Positions 56,766 to 64,000 of a stretch of DNA of 64,000 bases are shown in pieces. The stretch is taken from assembly GCF_029625905.1 (NCBI RefSeq), contig NZ_JARTLM010000008.1:86097-150096 (forward strand), written 5' to 3'. The translations under genes and the position numbers were made by a program. The notes below the pieces were generated by a model. The model saw only the letters and a list, made by a program, of their open reading frames with translations. It did not search any database and was not told the DNA's origin. The DNA is from Hydrogenovibrio sp. 3SP14C1. GTDB lineage: Bacteria > Pseudomonadota > Gammaproteobacteria > Thiomicrospirales > Thiomicrospiraceae. Every line of letters begins with the position of its first letter. The stretch's first letter is position 1.

Positions 56766-57044
56766 AAATAAGCTCTTATAACTAAATTAGCTTTACCCTA
56801 CCAAATATTGCTTGAAATTACGAGTTTGTTATGTCGCGTGAAGCGTTTTATACCGCCTGTTTTGCTTAAATAATCAATGACAAATTGATTTGGGGTCAGA
56901 TCGTTAGTGACTGTGTGGTTATGGCAAACATGGGTGTCAAGTCATTGAAAATATTTATAAAAAATAATTTTTGACACATTTTTTTAAAAGGATTAAGGTT
57001 GGAATGGTAATAACTTGATTGTACTTCAATTGTAAGGAGGTAAT

Positions 57045-57437
57045 ATGCAAGTAACTCGTAGAGGGTTTTCTTTAGGAATAGATCGTTTAGGAGAGTTAGT
57101 TTTTCTTTCCATGAAAGTTCAGGGGAAGTTGACGCACGACGATTACAGCCTGATGACACCGATGATAGACTCTGCTTTAAAAGGGGTGGGTGATGAAAAA
57201 GTTAAAGCGCTGGTAGATTTGACCGAGATGCAGGGTTGGGATCTACGAGCAGCCTGGGATGACTTTAAGATGGGGTTAAGCCATGGCCGGGAATTTGAAA
57301 AAATTGCCATTATCGGGCACGAAAAATGGCAAGACTTTATTGCGAAAGTCGGAAGTTGGTTTATGTCAGGAAAAATCAAACGGTTCGATTCGGAAGAAGA
57401 TGCGATCAATTGGCTGGCAGAAGAACCAACCGAATGA
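57045..57437 (+). CDS. SpoIIAA-like (STAS/CRAL-TRIO fold) protein
   Basis: A 130-residue soluble protein with a strong ribosome binding site AAGGAGG. Segments VQGKLTHDDYSLMTPMI, KALVDLTEMQGWDLRAAWDD and IAIIGHEKWQDFIAKVGSWF are those of the SpoIIAA-like family (PF11964), whose members bind lipid-like ligands or serve unknown stress roles. It differs from the DSxG-type STAS at 13.7-14.0 kb. A TTGACA at 56971-56976 may be its -35. The other 270 bp of gap upstream show nothing I recognise. Confidence 0.85.
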   Translation: MQVTRRGFSLGIDRLGELVFLSMKVQGKLTHDDYSLMTPMIDSALKGVGDEKVKALVDLTEMQGWDLRAAWDDFKMGLSHGREFEKIAIIGHEKWQDFIAKVGSWFMSGKIKRFDSEEDAINWLAEEPTE

Positions 57438-57459
57438 ATCCAGCATATTGAATCTGTCC

Positions 57460-57485
57460 AAAAACACCCAGGCCTGGGTGTTTTT
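57460..57485. terminator. Perfect 26-bp palindromic bidirectional terminator
   Basis: AAAAACACCCAGG (57460-57472) is followed directly by its complement CCTGGGTGTTTTT (57473-57485). It ends both the SpoIIAA-like gene and the convergent DUF3087 gene. Its centre is one of the dispersed CCAGGCCTGG sites. Confidence 0.88.
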
Positions 57486-57501
57486 GAAATCACACCTGTG
57501 T

Positions 57502-58026
57502 TTATTGTTCTTTTCTGAACTCGTCTAATTGACTTGGATTAAAAGTGGTTTGATCAATGTCGTAGCCCAAGTTAATCATTTGTTGTACCAATTGTTCTTT
57601 TTCGGCTTTTAAGTCCATTAAAGCATGGTTATTGTCTTCTAATTGATGCATTTGCGTTAACCCTAAGTGGTAGAAACGCAGCGTTTTTAAAGCATTTTCA
57701 TTGTTCTGCTTGGCTGCGGCTTTGACAGCATCTATGGTATTGCTGATTTGCATCAGGTTTCTCTTTAGACGCCAGGCATACATAGCTTCATACATCCAAG
57801 GCTTATCTTTAAAGAAGAACTTTACAATGAACCCAGTAATAATGAGCCCGACGAAAGCCCCCATTAAGTTCAGCACGATAAGGTTTGAGCTGTAAGCGCC
57901 AAGGTATTCTACTGCAGTCGTTGCGGTAATCATGCCGATGACAATAAACATCGCCATAATCTTTAACGTCGCATTACGGGTTTGTTTTCGATAATACTTT
58001 GGATCAATTTCTTCAATTTGAAACAT
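57502..58026 (-). CDS. DUF3087 family membrane protein
   Basis: A 174-residue protein from ATG 58026 (an in-frame TTG lies at 58032). N-terminal EEIDPKYYRKQTRNA precedes two hydrophobic helices (about 25-45 and 50-70). A cytoplasmic helical domain follows with WRLKRNLMQISNTIDAVKAA and YHLGLTQMHQLEDN, the DUF3087 pattern. Function unknown. It is monocistronic and convergent with the SpoIIAA-like gene. Confidence 0.82.
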   Translation of the reverse strand: MFQIEEIDPKYYRKQTRNATLKIMAMFIVIGMITATTAVEYLGAYSSNLIVLNLMGAFVGLIITGFIVKFFFKDKPWMYEAMYAWRLKRNLMQISNTIDAVKAAAKQNNENALKTLRFYHLGLTQMHQLEDNNHALMDLKAEKEQLVQQMINLGYDIDQTTFNPSQLDEFRKEQ

Positions 58027-58155
58027 ATTCAATGCCTGTTTAATTCTGTGCGATGCGTGTGACGGCTATGTGATGAAATAAGCGTCAATTCTTCAGCTTG
58101 ATTATATCCAACGATACGTTTTTTGATTTGAAAATCCAATGAAATGAATGGTTTT

Positions 58156-58186
58156 TTGCTTATTTAACGTCGAATCAAGGTATAAT
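58156..58186 (+). promoter_or_regulatory. Candidate promoter of queA
   Basis: TATAAT at 58181-58186 with TTGCTT at 58156-58161 (19-bp spacer), 35 bp upstream of queA. The -10 is perfect; the spacer is long. Confidence 0.5.
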
Positions 58187-58220
58187 CTTGCGTTTTTAAA
58201 ATCATTCTAAACTCAAACTC

Positions 58221-60400
<2,180 letters not shown>

Positions 60401-60496
60401 GTTAAAAATAAGATTCGAACTTTGTCTTATTTTGTTAATAGAATTTTAAAATTTTTTATGCAACAATAACGCAGTTAATTTCAAGGAGAACAAAAT

Positions 60497-60832
60497 ATGA
60501 GTTTTTTTATTTCTGATGCAATGGCCGAGGGTGGCGCAGCAGCACAAGGAAGTGGTTTTGAGGCATTGTTGCCGTTAATTTTATTGTTTGTGGTGTTTTA
60601 CTTTTTACTGATTCGTCCTCAGCAAAAGAAAGTTAAAGAACATAAAAAACTTGTACAAGCACTTGGCAAAGGCGCTGAAGTGGTGACATACGGTGGTTTA
60701 GCAGGAAAAATTCGTGAATTGGATGAAAACTTCGTTGATCTAGAAGTCGCAGATAATGTCGTTGTAAAAATTGAACGTCAAAACGTCGCTCGCGAATTAC
60801 CAAAAGGGACATTAAAAGGGACAGCGGAATAA
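60497..60832 (+). CDS. yajC: Preprotein translocase subunit YajC
   Basis: Small accessory subunit of the SecDF–YajC complex. The protein is 111 residues. A periplasmic N-terminus of about 20 residues precedes one membrane helix (LLPLILLFVVFYFLLI, residues about 25-40) followed by RPQQKKVKEHKKLVQAL. Ribosome binding site AAGGAG. A terminator between yajC and secD suggests partly separate dosage of the two genes. Confidence 0.96.
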   Translation: MSFFISDAMAEGGAAAQGSGFEALLPLILLFVVFYFLLIRPQQKKVKEHKKLVQALGKGAEVVTYGGLAGKIRELDENFVDLEVADNVVVKIERQNVARELPKGTLKGTAE

Positions 60833-60848
60833 GCTGACTTTTTAAGAA

Positions 60849-60877
60849 CAAAAGGGGCTATTGCCCCTTTTGTTGTT
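60849..60877 (+). terminator. Intrinsic terminator or attenuator between yajC and secD
   Basis: CAAAAGGGGC (60849-60858) pairs with GCCCCTTTTG (60863-60872) over loop TATT, 17 bp past yajC. The T-run is short (four), so partial read-through into secD is plausible. Confidence 0.7.
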
Positions 60878-60962
60878 TCTGGGAACGCCTTTAAGCGTTG
60901 CGCTTTCTGTGGCAACGTGATTGATGAGCTTTATCATTTAGCTTTATTTGGAAAAATTAAAC

Positions 60963-62840
60963 ATGTTTGAGTCAAGACAAAAAGTCATTAGTAATCAATA
61001 CCCGGCGTGGAAATATCTGCTGCTGTTAATTGTGTTGGTATTAGGTGTTATTTATGCCGCACCGAATATTTTTGGAGATGATCCGGCTGTTCAGGTGTCA
61101 CCGGCAAAATCGGTTCAGTTTGATGCCTCTACAGAAGACCTTGTGACGCAAACACTCCAGAAAGCGAATTTAAAGCCTAAATCAATGGCGTATCAAAACG
61201 GTCAATTTCTGATTCGTTTCCATAATACAGATGCGCAAATGAAAGCCAGAAGTGCCTTGAAAGAAGTCATGGGACGTCAGGCGGTGGTCGCCTTGAACCT
61301 CGCGCCGGCAACACCAGATATTTTAAGAGCAGTTGGTGGCCAACCCATGTATTTAGGGTTGGATTTACGCGGCGGCGTGCATTTCTTGATGGATGTTGAC
61401 ATGGAAGCGGCGGTGCAGAAAACCTATAACCGTTATGTCGATGAAGTAAAGGGCGCATTCAGAGAAGCCAGAATCCGATATTCAAGCGTCTCTTATGAAA
61501 CCGATCATTTGATGATTAAGTTTCGCGATGCTAAAAGTGTGCCAGCCGCTCGAGCGGAAATGGAAAAACAATTTCCGGGAGAATTTAATTTATCTCAGGT
61601 GGCTGAACAAAATGCATTACAACTGCGTTTATTGCCTAAAACAATTGAAGAAGCGAAAACCTATGCCTTGAAGCAGAACATCACCACTTTGCGTAATCGT
61701 ATTAACGAATTAGGCGTGGCAGAGCCGGTGATTCAGCAGCAAGGCGATCGCCGCATTGTGGTTCAGTTACCTGGGGTTCAAGATACGGCGAAAGCAAAAG
61801 AAATTTTAGGGGCAACGGCCACTCTAGAGTTCAGATTGGTTGAGGAACGCGGAGACGCTTACCGCGCAGAAAAAACGGGGTATGCTCCGAATGGTTCGCG
61901 TTTATATCATTTCCGTGATGGCCGTCCGATTCTGTTGAAACGCAGCATTATCGTCAGTGGTGACAACGTCATTAACGCTCAGTCTGGAATTGAGTCGCAA
62001 TCTGGATCAGCTGAAGTCACCGTCACCCTTGATGGGGCCGGCGGGCGTAAGATGCTGGCAACCACGAAAGAGCATGTTGGTCATCGCATGGCGGTAGTTT
62101 ATATTGAAAACCGCGTTGAAACCATTGAGAAAAATGGTGAAAAAATTAAAAAACGCATTACCACGAAAGATGTGATCAATGCCGCGGTGATTCGTGGACA
62201 GTTTGCCAACCGATTCCAGATCACCGGTTTAGACAGCCCGCAGGAAGCGCAAGACTTGGCATTATTACTGCGTGCTGGGGCCCTGGCCGCACCGATGGAA
62301 ATTGTGGAAGAAAGAACGGTTGGGCCAAGCCTTGGGCAAGACAACATCAATCAAGGCATGATGTCGGTGATTGTTGGTTTCTTATTGGTGTTGGTGATTA
62401 TGGTCTGGCGTTATAAAACGCTTGGCATGATTGCCAATGTGGCGTTAACGTTAAACTTGGTTCTGATTGTTGCGGTGTTGTCCTTATTACAAGCCACGTT
62501 GACCTTACCCGGGATTGCCGGGATTGTTCTAACCGTTGGGATGGCGGTGGATGCGAATGTGCTCATTTTTGAGCGTATCCGTGAAGAACTTAAAGTGTCC
62601 TCTGTTCAATCGGCGATCAATGCCGGTTATGAGAAAGCTTTTGTAACGATTGCCGATGCCAACATCACCACCTTGTTGGCGGCACTGGTGTTATTCAGCT
62701 TCGGAACAGGTCCGATTAAAGGCTTTGCCATTACGCTATCCATCGGGATTATCACTTCTATGTTTACAGCCATCTTGGGAACAAGAGCAATTGTGAATGC
62801 GCTCTACGGCAACAAGCCGGTAGACAAGTTATCGGTTTAG
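60963..62840 (+). CDS. secD: Protein translocase subunit SecD
   Basis: Proton-driven partner that pulls translocating proteins into the periplasm. The protein is 625 residues from ATG 60963 (GGAAAAA upstream; a TTG at 60948 is also in frame). TM1 is about residues 14-35, and the first periplasmic domain contains YLGLDLRGGVHFLMDV. The RND-like C-terminal part has GIVLTVGMAVDANVLIFERIREE with the charge-relay Asp. secF follows 15 bp later. Confidence 0.97.
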   Translation: MFESRQKVISNQYPAWKYLLLLIVLVLGVIYAAPNIFGDDPAVQVSPAKSVQFDASTEDLVTQTLQKANLKPKSMAYQNGQFLIRFHNTDAQMKARSALKEVMGRQAVVALNLAPATPDILRAVGGQPMYLGLDLRGGVHFLMDVDMEAAVQKTYNRYVDEVKGAFREARIRYSSVSYETDHLMIKFRDAKSVPAARAEMEKQFPGEFNLSQVAEQNALQLRLLPKTIEEAKTYALKQNITTLRNRINELGVAEPVIQQQGDRRIVVQLPGVQDTAKAKEILGATATLEFRLVEERGDAYRAEKTGYAPNGSRLYHFRDGRPILLKRSIIVSGDNVINAQSGIESQSGSAEVTVTLDGAGGRKMLATTKEHVGHRMAVVYIENRVETIEKNGEKIKKRITTKDVINAAVIRGQFANRFQITGLDSPQEAQDLALLLRAGALAAPMEIVEERTVGPSLGQDNINQGMMSVIVGFLLVLVIMVWRYKTLGMIANVALTLNLVLIVAVLSLLQATLTLPGIAGIVLTVGMAVDANVLIFERIREELKVSSVQSAINAGYEKAFVTIADANITTLLAALVLFSFGTGPIKGFAITLSIGIITSMFTAILGTRAIVNALYGNKPVDKLSV

Positions 62841-62855
62841 TCGGGGAGAGACAGA

Positions 62856-63866
62856 ATGAGTACAAGCATGGAAAATCAAAAAGAATATAACTTTATGGCG
62901 CATCGTAAACTGGCGATGTTTGTGTCATTGTTTTTTATTGTGGCGTCGATCATCGGGTTGTTTGTCAAAGGGCTGAACTTTGGCATCGACTTTACCGGTG
63001 GAACCATTGTCGAGCTGTCTTATGACAAGCCAGCAGAAGTCGACACCATTCGCACCTCACTACAAGACTCAGGGTTTGAACGCGCGGTGGTGCAGAACTT
63101 TGGCTCAGCAGAAGATGTGTTGATTCGAATTGCGCCGAAAGAGGGCGTGAATTCCGCTCAGATCAGTAACCAAGTGATGGATGCCTTACGTGAAAATCAT
63201 TCGGAAAACTTTGAGTTGCGTCGTGTTGAATTCGTTGGGCCGCAAGTCGGAGATGAGCTGACCGAAGATGGCGCTTTAGCGGTTATTTATGCCCTGATCG
63301 GAGTGCTGATTTATGTCGCGCTGCGTTTTGAATTCCGTTTTTCAATTGGGTCTGTCGCCGCCTTGGTACACGATGTTGTGATTACTTTGGGTGTGTTTTC
63401 CTGGACTCAAGCTCAGTTTGATTTAACGGTGCTAGCGGCGATACTCGCGGTGATCGGTTATTCCCTGAACGACACCATTGTTGTGTTTGACCGGGTACGG
63501 GAAAACTTCAGAACCGTTCGAGATGGCACACCAGAAGAAGTCACTAACCTGGCGGTGAATCAAATGCTGGCGCGTACGTTAATGACCTCCTTAACCACCT
63601 TACTGGTTTTAATCGCACTGTTCGTGTTGGGTGGCGAGATTATCCATAACTTTGCGTTGGCATTGATTGTCGGGGTTGTGGTGGGGACCTATTCATCAAC
63701 GTTTGTGGCCAGTTCGATTGCGTTGGCATTAGGTGTTTCAAAAGAAGATTTGATGCAGCCTGTCAAAGAAGGGGTGGATGCGACAGCTCAAGAAGAAGAG
63801 TTGAATCGAATTTTCTTAGAACAAGAAGCTGCGCGTGAAGCGAAAGAAGCCGCTAAGAAAAAATAA
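62856..63866 (+). CDS. secF: Protein translocase subunit SecF
   Basis: Completes SecDF. The protein is 336 residues with six membrane helices. NFGIDFTGGTIVELSYD is the periplasmic signature near residue 46; VIGYSLNDTIVVFDRVREN is the SecF signature near 205. The C-terminal tail (about 300-336) is charged, Glu/Ala-rich and helical. Ribosome binding site GGGGAGAG. The gene ends the operon before tandem hairpins. Confidence 0.97.
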   Translation: MSTSMENQKEYNFMAHRKLAMFVSLFFIVASIIGLFVKGLNFGIDFTGGTIVELSYDKPAEVDTIRTSLQDSGFERAVVQNFGSAEDVLIRIAPKEGVNSAQISNQVMDALRENHSENFELRRVEFVGPQVGDELTEDGALAVIYALIGVLIYVALRFEFRFSIGSVAALVHDVVITLGVFSWTQAQFDLTVLAAILAVIGYSLNDTIVVFDRVRENFRTVRDGTPEEVTNLAVNQMLARTLMTSLTTLLVLIALFVLGGEIIHNFALALIVGVVVGTYSSTFVASSIALALGVSKEDLMQPVKEGVDATAQEEELNRIFLEQEAAREAKEAAKKK

Positions 63867-63918
63867 ACATTGGTTCCAATGTTCTTAAACAAAAAAAGAC
63901 CCAACTGGGTCTTTTTTT
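63866..63918 (+). terminator. Tandem hairpins ending the secDF operon
   Basis: AACATTGG (63866-63873) pairs with CCAATGTT (63876-63883). Then AAAAAAAGACCC (63891-63902) pairs with GGGTCTTTTTTT (63907-63918) over loop AACT, a canonical terminator. Confidence 0.88.
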
Positions 63919-63961
63919 ATATCCATAGATTCAACAAGCAAGTGCAACACCTAGGAATAGA

Positions 63962-63988
63962 AAAAGGTTAGCTAATGAGCTACCTTTT
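63962..63988 (-). terminator. Probable terminator of a gene entering from the right
   Basis: AAAAGGTTAGCT (63962-63973) pairs with AGCTACCTTTT (63978-63988) with one bulge. On the minus strand a T-run follows the stem, suggesting it ends a leftward gene beyond the window. Confidence 0.5.
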
Positions 63989-64000
63989 CAGTTCCCCAAC

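Overview
The window looks like a chromosome segment of a mesophilic gammaproteobacterium of moderate GC (low-to-mid 40s percent by eye). Gene order and protein character (rib–nusB–thiL, rpsF–rpsR–DUF2232–rplI–dnaB–alr, queA–tgt–yajC–secDF, an SQR-like flavoprotein, a BCCT transporter) point to the Thiomicrospira/Hydrogenovibrio/Thiomicrorhabdus group of sulfur oxidisers. The genus is an inference from family resemblance, not a search result.

Layout. 1–8.7 kb: ettA (cut by the left edge) diverges from glyA–nrdR–ribD–ribE–ribBX–ribH–nusB–thiL, a one-carbon and flavin cluster; the RibA half of ribBX has lost its zinc site. 8.7–19 kb: a chemoreceptor, aroG, a DUF3579 gene, a prepilin peptidase, a STAS protein, queD, ispA, a 2-Cys peroxiredoxin, a CBS-pair protein, a thioredoxin and fumC. 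19–26.7 kb: signalling genes (soluble hybrid histidine kinase, LuxR-type response regulator, diguanylate cyclase), an SQR-like flavoprotein, cobO, two small lipoproteins and an FKBP isomerase. 26.8–37.7 kb: sucCD, nadE, bamD, rluD, pgeF, a Kef-type antiporter, nadC, ampD and flavodoxin. 37.9–47.4 kb: the S6/S18/L9 operon, dnaB, alr, nudF, a MATE pump, ychJ, a 43-residue membrane protein, a SPOR protein and tRNA-Leu/tRNA-Val. 54.7–64 kb: a BCCT transporter, a SpoIIAA-like protein, DUF3087, then queA–tgt–yajC–secD–secF.

The standout region is 47,415–54,557. A complete nine-gene N-type ATPase operon (atpDCQRBEFAG, minus strand) sits between tRNA-Val(GAC) and a second copy of the last 20 bases of that tRNA plus three flanking bases. 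The perfect 23-bp direct repeat and visibly higher GC mark it as a 7.1-kb island inserted at the tRNA 3' end. It carries no integrase and essentially no cargo besides the ATPase. An osmolyte (BCCT) transporter lies just outside.

A second genome-scale signal is a dispersed palindrome, CCAGGCCTGG. It is exact at eight places, and its CAGGCCTG core occurs 13 times. It appears in different reading frames, on genes of both strands and inside one terminator, so it looks selected at the DNA level. Other signals include a triple 9-mer upstream of the response regulator, several strong inverted repeats in intergenic gaps, and an overlapping 22-codon upstream ORF before the SPOR gene.
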